Source of the DNA: Euryodendron excelsum
Lineage: Eukaryota > Streptophyta > Magnoliopsida > Ericales > Pentaphylacaceae
DNA length: 64,000 bases
Direction: 5' to 3'
NCBI GenBank assembly: GCA_033060915.1
Contig: CM065396.1
Location: 8,881,001 to 8,945,000, forward strand
Part shown: piece by piece, positions 9,913 to 21,155 of the stretch
How the letters are laid out: every line of letters starts with the position of its first letter
Position numbering within the stretch: the stretch's first letter is position 1
Notes under the pieces: generated by a model
What the model was told of the DNA's origin: nothing
The model's database searches: none
What the model saw: the letters and a program-made list of their open reading frames with translations, nothing else
Position numbers and translations under genes: made by a program

Positions 9913-10377
9913 TTGGAGAAATTACCCTCTCAGACGGTAGTAAATCCAAGCAAAAATGCAAGTGCAATCGTCTTGAGAAGTGGTAACGAGGTTGAGATTC
10001 CAGTAAAGGCAACCCCTGAATTATCGAACCAAGAAAAGGAGAAAAATGCCACAGGAGACGGGAAGGATCCCAATGACGATGACATACTTAAGCATAAGTT
10101 TCCGTCTCTTTCTGATTATAAACATGAACCTCCTTTTCCTCAGGCTTTAACAGAATCTAGAAAAGATGAGCAAAATAAAGATTTCTTTGAGACTTTTCGT
10201 AGATGCGAGGTAAATATTCCACTTTTAGATGCTATTAAGCATGTACCTCGTTATGCTAAATTCCTTAAAGAATTTTGTACAATTAAGAGGAAACAGAAAC
10301 TTAAAAGATGTGAGAAGGTGAGAGTAGGGGAATGTTTCTACAATTATTCTACGAAAACTCTCTGCAAAGTGCAATGA
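9913..10377 (+). pseudogene. gag: Athila-like gag C-terminus / gag-pol linker
   Basis: Open for 154 codons from LPSQTVVNPSKN through SAIVLRSGNEVE, PPFPQAL and FETFRRCEVNIPLLDAIKHV to AKFLKEFCT, a sequence order characteristic of the Athila gag end ahead of protease. It has no initiating ATG because the upstream gag is missing. A frameshift near 10331 moves the reading to the frame of the next segment. Confidence 0.8.
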
Positions 10378-10384
10378 TCCAAGT

Positions 10385-10766
10385 ATGTTTATCATCCTTT
10401 GTACGATAGGTAACACTAGATTTCAGAAGGCCATTATCAATTCAAGAGTTTCTATTAATGTCATGCCATATTCTATATACACTTCTTTGAAACTTGGACC
10501 TTTGAGTAAAACTGGTGTTGTGATTCAATTGGCTGATAGATCTTATGCCTATCCTAAGGGTGTAGTTGAGGATGTTCTTATACAAGTTAATGATCTGGTT
10601 TTCCTGTTGATTTTTATGTGCTTGATATGTAAAATGGCGACCAAAATGCCCCTATTTTATTAGAAAGACTATTTTTAAAGACATCTAAAACTAAGATGGA
10701 TGTTCACAGTGGCACACTTACCATGAAATTTGATGGTAAATTCTTACGTTTAATATTTATGATGTC
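10385..10766 (+). pseudogene. pro: Athila-like aspartic protease, catalytic Asp lost
   Basis: Retropepsin-type protease that would cut the polyprotein. CTIGNTRF, SINVMPYSIY, LGPLSKTGVVIQLADRS and YPKGVVEDVLIQV are all recognisable. The expected D-x-G-A active site just before SINVMP reads N-S-R-V, so the catalytic aspartate and the glycine are both replaced. Another frameshift near 10600 and stops before MDVHSGTLTMKFDG break the C-terminal half. Confidence 0.78.
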
Positions 10767-11296
10767 ATGAGATACCCTTATGATGATAATCCTGTTTATT
10801 CTATTGATGTGATTGATTCTCTAGCACAGGAAGTTTTTGAACTTGATGGACAAGATGTATTAGAAGTTGCCATCAGTAAGCATCTTAAGGAAGAGAATGG
10901 AGAGTTAGCCTTGAGTGCTGAGTTCCAAGAAACTGTTGCAGCATTGAATGATTTTTTGAAGTTACATCAGTCAAGTAACGTACCTTATGTTGCATTACTA
11001 GTTTCTAACGAGAGGCTGTTACCCTCTGTTTTGCAGGCCCCTACTCCAGATTTGAAGCCTCTCCCCAGTCACCTCAAATATGTGTTCCTAGGAGGTGGAG
11101 AAACATTACCAGTGACCATCTCTAGTAAACTTTGTGAGTTGCAAGAAGAAAAACTTGTGTAGGTCCTAAAGGAGCATAAGACAGCTATTGGTTGGACAAT
11201 TGCAGATATTAAAGGAATTAGCCCGTCTACATACATGCATCATATTTTACTTGAAGAGGGAGCAAAACCTTCCTGTCAACCGCAAATAAGATTGAA
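10767..11296 (+). pseudogene. pol: Athila-like pol linker between protease and RT
   Basis: Frame MRYPYDD...SIDVIDSLAQEVFEL...LEVAISKHL through LPSHLKYVFLGGGETLPVTIS is open to a TAG at 11160-11162. The same frame continues VLKEHKTAIGWTIADIKGIS past the stop, down to the C homopolymer at 11297. This is the conserved lead-in to reverse transcriptase in Athila-type pol and matches the fragment at 15240-15706 on the other strand. Confidence 0.78.
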
Positions 11297-11315
11297 CCCC
11301 CCCCCCCCCCCCCCC
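11297..11315 (+). repeat. 19-base C homopolymer inside pol
   Basis: The run sits where the family encodes RLNP-x-M(M/K)EVV, i.e. a coding position. It expands a short CCC tract and shifts the frame. Confidence 0.9.
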
Positions 11316-11316
11316 A

Positions 11317-11970
11317 ATGATGGAAGTAGTAAAGAAAGAGATCCTTAAACTTCTTGAAGTTGGAATGAGTTATCCTATTTCGGATAGCAATTGGGTTAGT
11401 CCGATTCAAGTGGTTCCTAAAAAGACTAGAATAACTATTGTGAAAAATCAGAATGATGAGTTAGTTCCTACCTGTGTTCAGAATGGGTGGCGGGTTTGTA
11501 TAGATTATAAAAAGTTAAATGCTGTAACCTACAAGGACCACTTCCTTGTACCTTTTATTGATCAAATGCTCAAAAGGTTTGCTAGTCATTCTTACTATTG
11601 TTTCCTTAATGGTTTTGTAGGTTATTTTCAGATTGCAATTACACCAGAAGATCAAGAAAAGACAACTTTTACATGCCCATTGGGGACTTTTGCATATCGT
11701 CGCACGCCTTTCGGCCTCTGCAACGCCACCGCCACTTTCCAAAGGTGTATGATTAGCATATTTTTAGATTATATTAAGCATATCATAGAAATTTTTATGG
11801 ATGATTTCACAGTTTATGGAGACTCCTTTGATAATTGTTTACATAACCTTGCACTTGTTCTTCAAAGATGCATCGAAACTAACCTTGTGTTAAACTCTGA
11901 AAAATATCATTTTATGGTTGAACAAGGTATAGTATTAGGTCATGTTGTTCATCTAGGGGAATTGAGTTAG
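11317..11970 (+). pseudogene. pol: Athila-like reverse transcriptase domain
   Basis: The longest open stretch in the window (217 codons). RNA-dependent DNA polymerase fingers/palm: SYPISDSNWVSPIQVVPKK, GWRVCIDYKKLN, TTFTCPLGTFAYRR, PFGLCNATATFQRCM, then the catalytic FMDD at residues 160-163. The first catalytic aspartate, expected in FLDGYSGYFQI, is Asn at residue 98 (FLNGFVGYF). So motif C is intact but motif A is inactivated. After LGHVV the frame shifts near 11955. Reading starts at an internal Met only because the frame is broken upstream. Confidence 0.88.
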
Positions 11971-12378
11971 AAAAAGCTAAAGTTGACATTATTCAATCTT
12001 TACCTTATCCCACTAGTGTGCAGAAAATTTGTTCTTTTCTTGGACATGCAGGTTTTTATCAAAGATTCATCAAGGACTTCTCTAAAATAGCAGCACCCCA
12101 TGCAAGTTGCTACAAAATGATGTGGCTTTTGAGTTCAATGAAGTGTGTAAAAAGGTGTTTAATAAGCTAAAGGAACTGTTGACTTCTACCCCAGTTATCC
12201 AACCCCTTGACTAGAGCGTTCCTTTCGAGATAATATGCGACGCAAGCAATTATACAGTAGGCGCTGTCTTGGGTCAAAGAATTGGAAAAGCGTCTCATGC
12301 CATTTATTATGCTTCCAGAACTTTGAATGATACTTAGAGAAATTATACTACTACTGAAAAAGAACTTTTAGCTATTGG
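11971..12378 (+). pseudogene. pol: Athila-like RT end and RNase H start
   Basis: After the frameshift the protein continues GIELEKAKVDIIQSLPYPTSV, SFLGHAGFYQRFIKDFSK, then in another frame LLQNDVAFEFNEVCKK and, past a stop, FEIICDASNYTVGAVLGQR, the opening of RNase H. It ends at [13 protein letters not shown]. At least two stops and one frameshift are visible. Everything from mid-RNase H onward is deleted at 12378. Confidence 0.78.
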
Positions 12379-12688
12379 TGCAAGGATTTATAAGGAAAAG
12401 ACGAAGACTTTTCATGACAAGATGATTTCTAGGAAGGAGTTTAAAGTTGGTCAGAAAGTCCTTCTATACGAGTCATAGCTTCGTTTATTTCCGGGTAAGT
12501 TGCATTCTCGTTGGATTGGACTTTTTGGTGTTACTAATGTTTTTCCTTATGGTACAGTTGAAATTCAAACCTTAGCCACTTTCAAAGTATTCAAGGTGAA
12601 TGGCCATCGACTTAAGCATTTCTATGAAGGTTTCGAAGTCAAGAATGTGGAGAAACTGGACCTTGAGGATTCGATTTATACTAATTGA
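12379..12688 (+). pseudogene. pol: Athila-like integrase C-terminus fused by deletion
   Basis: [22 protein letters not shown] and [10 protein letters not shown], a stop at 12476-12478, then [14 protein letters not shown]...[10 protein letters not shown] and [15 protein letters not shown] to a terminal TAA-type end near 12688. This is the C-terminal end of pol. It follows RNase H in frame, so the integrase zinc-binding and DDE catalytic regions (several hundred residues) have been lost in one clean deletion. Confidence 0.8.
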
Positions 12689-13037
12689 AGAAGGAAGCAT
12701 TGAGTCGAGCCCACGACAATAAACAAAGGCACTACTTGGGAGGCAACTCAAGGAAAGTTCATTTTTCTTTTCTTATTTTTGCATTTATATGTTGGTTATC
12801 TCTGCCTTTTCTTTTCATTTTACTTTATATTGGGGACAATGTAAGTTTTAAGTGTGGGTGAGGGGATTTAGGTTGTGTTTTTGTGTTTTAAATTGTTTTG
12901 AAAAAAAAAGTCATAACAAGATTCAATTAAGCTTGAAGAATTCATAACATGATTGAATAAGTGATTTTCCATTTAGAATTAATTAGTCTGGTTATTTTAC
13001 TTGGGATTGGAATGACTGAATTTTGCCCGTTCATAAT
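12689..13037 (+). other. Athila-like region downstream of pol
   Basis: Non-coding. It contains TTGGGAGGCAACTCAAGG (about 12736) and TTGGGGACAATGTAAGTTTT...AAGTGTGGGTGAG (12829-12867), phrases that follow pol in Athila-type elements. It is cut at 13037 by the start of a long LTR, and no polypurine tract is present at the junction. Confidence 0.65.
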
Positions 13038-15239
13038 TGTAAGCACCCCATTTTTGCCCGTTCGGTAGTTTCCAGTCTGTCCAGACTTGAGTTCAAGTCA
13101 ATATGGGTGTATTCCAATTTTCTAATCTGAATCCCGTCAATCAATCGCTTCGCGGGCCCTTTGGGGCCAAATAGAGGCAAAATGACCTAAATGCCCTTGG
13201 GGGCATTGTTTGGTCCAATTCTAGTAGGCACGTCTTCTCAAAGATGGTAAGTCCCCCTTTTCAAGTCCAATTCCAATTCCAATCCCTCCTTCGAGAGAGT
13301 TGATTCCTCGAGGCAGTAAGTCTATCCTATCCGGCACATTTTCGAGTGAACTCTTCGGAACGGTAAGTCCCTTCAAACTTGTCGTTCGGGACGAGACCCC
13401 AAGTCCCCGAGATGGTAGAACAGTCCACTTTTGGTGCTTGCTAGTCCGCCAATGCAGAAATGTCTGTTTTGGCACGCCTATTGAGAAAGTTGATTCCTCA
13501 GGTGCTAAGTCCATTTAGCAGCTTCCCGAGAGCAGACAGTCTCGGGAATGATCACGAATCATTAGAATAGCGGAAGTATTCGTAAACATCGCAACTGTCA
13601 GATTAGCAAAAGTACTTGTAAACAGGTCGATATAGGAAATTTCCAATAAACTCCTGTATCACTGGACCGCCATCAGAGTGGTGGAAACACTCAAAACTCA
13701 AGTCAACACCGGTGCCTGCTAGCCCACTTCGGTGAAAAATGACCAAACTCCCCCTAGGGCCATTTTCGGCACATTTCTCGAGAAGGTACCTAAGTCCTCG
13801 AAACGATAAGTCCACCTTTTCAAGATTGTCTTAAAGTCAATCCGGCATGATTAGGTGCCTTCTACTCTGTTTTGGGCCAATTCTGAGACTTTTCGGTCAA
13901 GATGACCATTTTGCCCCTAGGCATCTGAACGCCCCGGGAACCACACCGGCTCTGGGTATCAAACCAGTAACCTACTGAGAATGCTTTTTATAGTATTTTC
14001 GACCTTTCATTATCTCTCTAGATCATTTCAAGTCAATTTCGGCAAGATCGATGCAAAATGACCGTTTTGCCTCTAGTGGGCCGGTCGCCTTTTCTGACCA
14101 CACCGGCTCTAGGTATTAAACCGGTAACCTCATGAAAAATTATAAATATGCTTCCAGACCTAGTGTCTTCTTTCGGGACATTCTGAGTCTGTCTAGGCAG
14201 CTTCCTCGCTTGGTTGACCGTTTTGCCCCTAATGGTCCGGTCAACCCTTCCAACACACCGTATCATCATTTTTTAAGTCTATTACCTCTGGGACACTGTT
14301 CTAAGCATTCTTGTACCTTTCTGGCCTTCTGGGTCATGCCCGGCCCCTTCAAATCATTCCCAGACCTTATGGAGCCACTCCTAGTGAAGCCAGGCTAAAA
14401 ATTGCATGGTAGTCACTAGTACAGGCGCTCAAATCTTCTGAAGATACGTTGCTTGCCGACCTTAAAACTTTCCTAAGTGGCTGGCTCCACTACTAGTGGC
14501 GTCAAGCCAAAATTTGGCCTTGCGCCACTCCTAGTGGCGCTAGAAGGTTTTTTTGGCCTGGCGCCACTACAACAAGTGCCAGGTCATTCCTCTGTCTATA
14601 AATACAAAGCCTCTTCCAGCATAAAAGAGGTTCATAAACTCAGTCTAAAAACCCTACTCTTCGATATACAGAGCTCGTAGCCTCCCTAAACCCTAGTTTT
14701 CTTTAGGTTTTCCAAACCCTGGCCTGTATACACAAACCCTAGCTCTCATATACTCCCATACAGTCATATACACTCATACACTAGCCTTCAAAGCCTCCAT
14801 TGAGGACTTGAAGTGCTGCAACCCGAAGCTCTCAAAGATTAAGACAAGTTTCCTAAAGATCAGGACGAAGGCTGAAGCGAAGACCGAAGCAAAACAAGAA
14901 AAACAAAACGCGTAAAGTAAAGCAAAATAAAGAAGATACAAGGTAGGCTCTTTATTTAAGTTTACGCAACTGCCCCCTCTCTCTTCTCCCTCCGAACCCA
15001 CTTGGGTTTTCTTTTATTTTAATCCCTCATTTTCTTCCCCCCCTTTCTTGCATGCTTGAAACAAGGGACTTCTTGGTCCATGTGTAGGATTAGGCTATTG
15101 GAGGTCACCGTGTCGGGGGTTTCTTTTAGTCTAACCGGAGACCACGTGGGTTTGGCCCCCTTGATTATGTGGTGAAGTCTTTAACCTTGTATGTTCACGA
15201 CCTCAACTTGCATTGTGCATATCATGATCTTGCATTCTT
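13038..15239 (+). mobile_element. Long LTR type A, 5' 2.2 kb, truncated
   Basis: Starts TGTAAGCACCCC at 13038. It holds a short set of palindromic repeats (GAATAGCGGAAGTATTC near 13566; GAGTGGTGGAAACACTC near 13676), ACCACACCGGCTCTGGGTAT blocks, the hairpin cluster (14480-14570), TATA box, telo-boxes and the conserved GTGGTGAAG(C/T)C...TTCC leader. It breaks off at 15239 against a minus-strand pol fragment; the low-complexity and 3' parts are missing. Confidence 0.85.
14597..14604 (+). promoter_or_regulatory. TATA box of the truncated LTR
   Basis: TATAAATA followed by CAAAGCCTC, at the position equivalent to 3067. The hairpin cluster lies just upstream and telo-boxes follow from about 14688. 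Confidence 0.65.
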
Positions 15240-15706
15240 CCTATCACCGTGACACTTGATTTCTTAGGCACCACTTGGGTCGAACTAACCCATTTCGAAT
15301 TGGAGATGGGGTAAATGATACCCGCATCTAGCAATTTTAAAACCTCACCTTTGACCACTTCCTTCATATTGGGATTTAATCGCCTTTGCATTTGACGAGC
15401 GGATTTAGCCTCCTCTTCTAAGAAAATGCAGTGAGTGCACATGAGAGGACTAATCCCATGAAGGTCGGCGATAGTCCATTCTAGGGCTTTTCTATGTTTC
15501 CTAAGCAACGTTATCAACCCTTCCTCTTGGCTCCCAGACAAGCTAGAGGAAATCACAACCGGGTACGACTCCCCATCCCCTAAAAATGCATACTTTAAAC
15601 TGGAAGGCAAAGGCTTCCTCTCAGGAATGGGAGGCTTCTCCTCCGAAGGAATTGGTTTCTCGGCACTAGGGTGGAGGGGTTCAAAAGAAGGGGTCCATTG
15701 ACCCAC
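15240..15706 (-). pseudogene. pol: Athila-like pol fragment (pre-RT and RT start)
   Basis: Open for about 155 codons on the minus strand: LPSSLKYAFLGDGESYPVVIS, LRKHRKALEWTIADLHGIS, RRLNPNMKEVV, LKLLDAGIIYPISNSKWV and QVVPKK. These are the same blocks as at 11050-11440 on the plus strand, but a different copy and better preserved. It is truncated at 15240 just before the RT palm, where the broken long LTR begins. Unlike the copy at 11297, the RLNPNMKEVV segment is intact, confirming what the C-run replaced. Confidence 0.82.
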
Positions 15707-15825
15707 ATGTAAACACTCCTCTCTAAGGTGCAGGATAAAAGATAATGCAGTAAAAAGATGTCATGGCATGCATATGACCCTTGTAATTTCTTTTCTTTTC
15801 ATCAATATCAGGATCCTTGCAGGTA
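15707..15825 (-). other. Region upstream of the pol fragment
   Basis: The coding frame stays open for about 15 codons upstream (ALSFILHLREECLH) and then hits a stop. A pyrimidine-rich stretch ending CACCTTAG could be a 3' splice site, but no intron can be demonstrated. Confidence 0.3.
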
Positions 15826-15844
15826 TGTCCTGCCCGGGCCAATT

Positions 15845-15986
15845 CAAGCCAATGGGGCCCACCCATGATTCATTCTCCATCATCAAGTCTAGTGGGGCCC
15901 ATCCATGATCATCTAGCCTGATGTCAAGCTAGTAGTACCGACCCATGATAGCCCTAACTATCAAGCCAGTCAGGTACACCTATGAT
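15845..15986 (+). repeat. Four diverged ~40-bp repeats
   Basis: Units opening CAAG(C/T)C(A/T)A and carrying CCCA(C/T)CCATGAT, with successive decay from left to right. Confidence 0.6.
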
Positions 15987-17504
15987 ATAAAACCCGGGGC
16001 CTTTTCCTTTCTAGTTGTACCACCCTTGTACTTCCTTAGTGATGCAATCATGCAAGCAATACTTGTATATTTTTTAAGTTAATGATAGAAAGACATTTAG
16101 AACAGAAAGATAATTTGGTAGGAAAGCACAAAGCATAACAATATATAGATCATTCAATAGTGAAAAGATGTGAGTATGAATCTTAAGGAAATGCATAGAT
16201 TCCTACCCTCAGGATTTTTCTGGATCAAGATTGTTCCTTACTCAATATTTTTGTAGAAGAAGAGAATATCCTACCTTAGTCTCTTTGTTATCTCATTACA
16301 AAAAGGACTCCGTTAAAATATGGTTAGGTGGGGAGGGGTAAGTTAAGTCAGTGAACACTTAAGTTAAATGAGGTGGAAGGTTCAGACTCCCCCTTTGGGG
16401 TGGTATACATCGCCAAGCTAGGAGCAAACTGCCTTTGACTCAAGGTAGAGATATTTTGGAAGCTTCCATTTGGGGTGGCTATTAAGGCCACTCTCCCATT
16501 TTTGGGTTCCTTGAATAATTAGGGGTGTCCTGATAATTTTTTAGAATTTTTCTACTTATAAATTATTTTATGTGAATTTCCATCCTTTCAATTGTAAATA
16601 ATTCATGGAAATTCACAGAAGTATCCAATTGCCTTGAAATTTTTAGGGTAACCTTTTGAAGTAGTATAAAGGCTACCATAAAAATTCAGCATCATCAGAC
16701 TTGCCACGCGCCTGCACGCGCCACCAGTCGTGCGTGGGGGTGGAAGGCTTGGCCTTCTTCTTCCTCCCGTGCGACTGGCAGAGCTTCCAGCTTGTTTTCT
16801 AGTGATTCCCGGCACCTCCTGGCCATGCATGTGCAACCCAGAGATTGGTAAGGACCTGGGTCACACACTCATGGTCAGAGCTTGGCCGGAGATGGTCGGA
16901 GGTGGCCTGCATGGCCCAAAACGTCGGTTACATGGCAAAACCCTAGGGTTACCGACCTGCAACCGCATTTTTGGCTAGCTTCCCATGATAATTTGGCCAT
17001 GATCCCTTCACGACTTTTGTTCCTTGCCCAGAGACGATTCGTCCCCAAGTGATCTGGTCGGCAAAGCACGCCGGTGGACGGAGTTACAGTTTTCTGAAGC
17101 TTTTCTGGCGAGTTCCACACTCCAGGAGGTCTTGGTGCACGCACAGAGGCCGTGGACCTCCCTAGGACACCCAGAAGGGGTCCCCGAGAAGTCCCAAGCC
17201 CCTGTGACAGCCCTTGGCTCCTGGGTTTGTCGGAGTGAGATGGGTAGTGTTTTACAATGCTCATTTCCTCTCTCTCTATTCTTGGGTCCTATAGTGGGGT
17301 TATGGGACGTTTTGTGCTGGGTTTAGAAGGGTTATAGGGTGGTGAAGGTAGTCTCCTCACCTGGCTTTCGAATGATACAGCCCCAACCCGTTTCTTCCCC
17401 GCGTTCCATTTCTTCTAGCTCTTGGTTTCTCTCTCTCTCTCTCACTATAACTCTCCTTCTCAACCTTCTCTCACACAACCCGAATGAGGGAAGGGATGTG
17501 TGTG

Positions 17505-17512
17505 ATTTATAG
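17505..17512 (-). promoter_or_regulatory. TATA-like box of the third Tekay-like LTR
   Basis: The minus strand reads CCTATAAATCACACAC about 1.1 kb from the LTR start; a GAGAGA leader follows, as in the related LTRs. Confidence 0.5.
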
Positions 17513-17547
17513 GGGTTGTGGGTGTGTGTATAGGGGTGACGAGGAGT

Positions 17548-17550
<3 letters not shown>

Positions 17551-17594
<44 letters not shown>
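17551..17594 (+). repeat. (CT)22 microsatellite
   Basis: Uninterrupted CT dinucleotides; more short CT runs flank it. The related LTR at 37651-40175 has CT runs at the matching place (about 39680-39722). Confidence 0.95.
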
Positions 17595-17597
<3 letters not shown>

Positions 17598-18901
17598 ACT
17601 ACACCCTCTCAACCTCCCTCTCTCTCTCTCTACAATTCTCTTGACGTCCCTCTCTCTCTACAATATGCTGAGTATACAGCTTCTTCCCATGCCTGCCCAA
17701 CATGTGGGGAGTATAGGGAATTTTCGGCCCGAGACTCCTAGACAACATTCGCCTCGGTCACCTTCCTTTCTGTCTCCTAGTCCTCGATCCCTCCCTCTTC
17801 CCCCTATCCTTGATTCTCATTGGTCATAAAGGGGGAGTCTTGCCCCACAGGTGCAAGGTAAGGGAGGTCTAAATAATTATATGTTATGGTGATAGTGTGT
17901 GAGTGAGTTTAAAATATATGCCTTTGTTGTATTATGTCCAATAGGATAGGCATACATGTATATATACATATACATATATATACAGACACGCATGCATTTA
18001 TATATACATATGCATATGCATGTGTGTTACCCAAGCCATTAATGAACCGGCCATGCAAGTTAGTGGGGTGGAAGCAATTTTGCAATATGGAAAGGAGTCC
18101 CCAGTTCAAAGTGACTAAGTTTAAGGTTTCATTTTTTCTTTGAATGCGAAATCCAAAACCATAATTAGAAGGCTCTCGAAAATTTAATTGATTTAGGCTC
18201 CAATATCATGCAATTCCAACATCGGGTGAGAGAGAAAACTCAAAACGAAGTTTCGGGGAATTCGGGTGCGAATTTCCAGGTGCAGCGGCATTCAAGGGAT
18301 TTCTGGGGAATTGACAATCTATCGAGTGGGGTTCTGAGATTACCGAGGCATCGGGCTCGAAAAGGTGATAATTTTAGACATATAATTTGTCGAAATCAGT
18401 CGAAAGACAAGAAAGAAAGCTCCACTTAAAGTTAGGGTGCTAGTTGATGCGAATTGTTAGGTAACGAGATTCGAACCCTATTTCTAGGGAATCAAGTTTC
18501 TACAAATGAACAGGTTTGGGCTTGAAAAGGTTCTGGTTATGACTTATGACCCTATAGTGGTGTCTTAATCAGTCCTGTTATGGTTGATGCAGTGAAAGAA
18601 AAATATAGCGGGTATTACAGGTGTAGCCTCTAGCCTTGTATGAATTCATGACCCTCTTTGCATATGACTATCTTGTTCATGTTTTGTGTGCTTGGCTTTA
18701 TTTTCATGTTTATAACCATGTTTTCCAAAACTTACACTTCCCATTTCCATGCCATTTTCAGGCTCTTTATTTCAATGTTCTTTTCAAAGTGGTTCCAAGA
18801 GTTGGCCCTTGAAGTTTAGGATGAAACCGTAAGTAATCATGCCCTAGAAAAGCTCTCCATTAACCCCTAACTCACATTTTTACATCCTTGCATTTCAACT
18901 T

Positions 18902-19200
18902 GCATAAAAATGGTTTCCAAACTTATCGATTTCCAAGGTTTCTATTCTCATAAGTCTAGTGATTGGAATGGCCGCATGGAACGCTCTCTTGAGTGGTCCC
19001 TCTTATTACTAGCCATAAGAGCCCTAGCTTGTTAGAATGGTCCCATTCTCTTTCTATTTTTGTATAAAAATGATTTTCAAGCTTATCGATTTCTAAGGTT
19101 TCCATGCTCACAAGTCTAGTGGTTGGAATGGCCCCATGGAACCCTCTCTTGAGTGGTCTCCCTTATCATTGGCCATAGGAATCCTAACTTGTTAACATGG
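18902..19200 (+). repeat. 160-bp tandem duplication, type B LTR
   Basis: The phrase AAGTCTAGTG(A/G)TTGGAATGG occurs at 18952 and 19112. Each unit continues with CTCTCTTGAGTGGTC and a run of GCCATA(A/G)GA. The same duplication is in the type B copy at about 52430-52680. Confidence 0.8.
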
Positions 19201-19544
19201 TCTCCTCTTCTAAAAATAGCTTTCAAAACCTTCTTCTTAAACATGGCTTTCAAAAGTGCATGAAAAATAGTTTTTCAAAAGTTGTCATTATTATATTGAT
19301 TTTCAAAGTTCCTACTCTTTTTAAGATAAAGATTGTAATGGTCCTAAGAAAAACCTTCTTTGGAATGGTTTTCAAACATCAACCATATAAACTATATACT
19401 TGATTAGAGTCAATTATCATGGAAATGATCTTCAAAAGGTTTGTTCACAAGAGTCCTTAGCATAACATGATTTGTTTTCCAAAACCCCTTTAAAAAATAC
19501 GTAACACCTTAGTTCAAAATCACCTTCCAACCCTAGGTTAACTT

Positions 19545-19800
19545 GACCCTAGTTGTCCAACCTATATTAGCAAAACCCTAGGTTAACCTAATCATAGTTA
19601 GTCAACCCTAGATCACTTTAACCCTAGGTCAACTTAACCTAAGTTAGTTAATCCTAGGTCAATCCAACCCTAGTCTAACTAAACCCTAGTTGTCCAAACT
19701 TTAGGTTAACCTAACCTTAGTTAGTTAACCTTAGGCCATCTTAACCCTAGGTTAACCTAACCTAAATTAATTAACCTTAGGTCACCCAACCTAGATTATT
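19545..19800 (+). repeat. Diverged CTAGGTTAAC repeats
   Basis: Eroded version of the 30-bp array at 57577-57930, built from CCTAGGTTAAC, CTTGACC and CCTAGTT words. Confidence 0.7.
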
Positions 19801-21155
19801 AAGCTTCAAGGTTCCAATTCAAAGATCCCTTTTCAAATAATCTTTTAACTCAAAAACTATTTTCATAATATATTTTTCAAAAACCTCCTACTCTCTTGAA
19901 ATTTAAAAAATCAACTCCATAACCTTTTCATATATTTCCACACTCTATCTTTAAAAATAAAATGGCTAGACACTTCACATTTTTCAAAAACTATTTTAAA
20001 AAATATTTTCGATTACTCACAACCCTAAGGTGTCCCTAACCCTTTTATGGTTAGGGATTCTAAGGGAAGGCGATACTTTAAGTACAGCCTTCAAGGTTGT
20101 CCATATTAGGGTTCCAAAATTGTAGGTGTTTTCAAAAACCACTTTCAAAAGCTTTTCGAAGACAAGTTTATTAAAGCACTTCAAAACCCTACCTCCAAAG
20201 TTTTCAAAATAAGACTCCAAAACGTTTCTAAAGCTCTCTTGAGTTGTTTCAAAATCACTTCAAAACTCCCTCGAGTTGTTCCAAAACATTTCAAAACCAC
20301 TCTAACATCCAATTTCAAAATGACCAAGTTCTCTTTTTCTAAAGACCTCAAAGTGTCTTCACATCTCTCCAAAGACCTCAATGTGTATTCAAAACATTCC
20401 AAAGGCTTCAATGTGCCTTTCTTTCTATCAGGCCCTTACCAGAATTACGATTGACCTAATTATCGCCAAATGAGATACGTAGGCAACCTAAAATAGTGCG
20501 GTCATAACTTCTACTTCAACTCCAATCCCCTTTTCAAAAATTTCTACCAATTCAAATTTTCTATTTCAAATTCTTTCAAAACTCCCATGTTTTCAAACTT
20601 CTTCCAAAACTTGCATCATGCATCATTCATTCAAAGAGTGATGACTAAACCCCGTTTTCAAAATTCTAAAGTGGATATTAAGTGGATAATGGTAACAAGT
20701 TATTCTAGTGAGTGAACAAAAGGGTGATTAGACATGTAGGTACTGAAAGGGCAGGGTTGGGTGATGATCTTAGGATATCTTCCCTACACGTAACTAACTC
20801 CCGAACCATAGATTTTGTTTTCAAATGACCAAAATAGAGTTATTTTCAAAAAAGAGCTTAAAACTTTTTAAAGGTTGCCAAACAACCTATTTTCTAAAAA
20901 ACCTTCTAGCGAGGAAGTTTTTCAAAACCTTTTTCTAAAACCCCAAGTTTAATCTTCAAATTATACTTAGTTTTAGGTGACCTAACGCACCTCAATGAAG
21001 TTAGTTGGTGACTCCTATTTTTCTAAAAAAGCCCTTGGTCAAATCAATTTCTCAAACCAAGTCGCACTCATCTTCTTAGGAGGATAAGTTCTAATGACAG
21101 AGCTCCATGATTTTTACCGAGCCGAAAGGACTTAGTCAAAAATCGGGGCGCAATA

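Larger units (their letters stand above)
15826..18619 (-). mobile_element. Third Tekay-like LTR, minus strand
   Basis: The minus-strand start TGTAATACCCGC at 18619 is clear and resembles TGTGATATCCCG of the LTR at 8930. A shared GACCAATGAGA phrase, a TATA box and a GA-rich (CT on plus) stretch follow in the same order. The left end is uncertain: I prefer TGTCCTGCCCGGGCC at 15826 (length 2794, like its relatives) over TGTCC at 16526. No matching 5-bp duplication (AGGTA versus GGTGT) and no TGGTATCAGAGC PBS is present, so this is not a simple solo LTR. Long frames inside (16875-17264, 17024-17326) overlap each other on opposite strands and look like GC-rich chance frames. Confidence 0.6.
18620..21155 (+). 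mobile_element. Long LTR type B, 3' half
   Basis: Picks up at GGTGTAGCC(TCT)AGCCTTGTATG, the leader position seen intact at about 52112, and runs to the type B end CGGGGCGCAATA at 21155. It includes the 160-bp repeats, the CTAGGTTAAC repeats, the low-complexity tract and the conserved CTTCCCTACACGTAACTAAC...segment. The left edge is the Tekay-like LTR junction. Confidence 0.75.

Noticed and set aside
16603..17326. Several 77-129-codon frames in GC-rich sequence
   Set aside because: They overlap on opposite strands inside an LTR; no recognisable domain.
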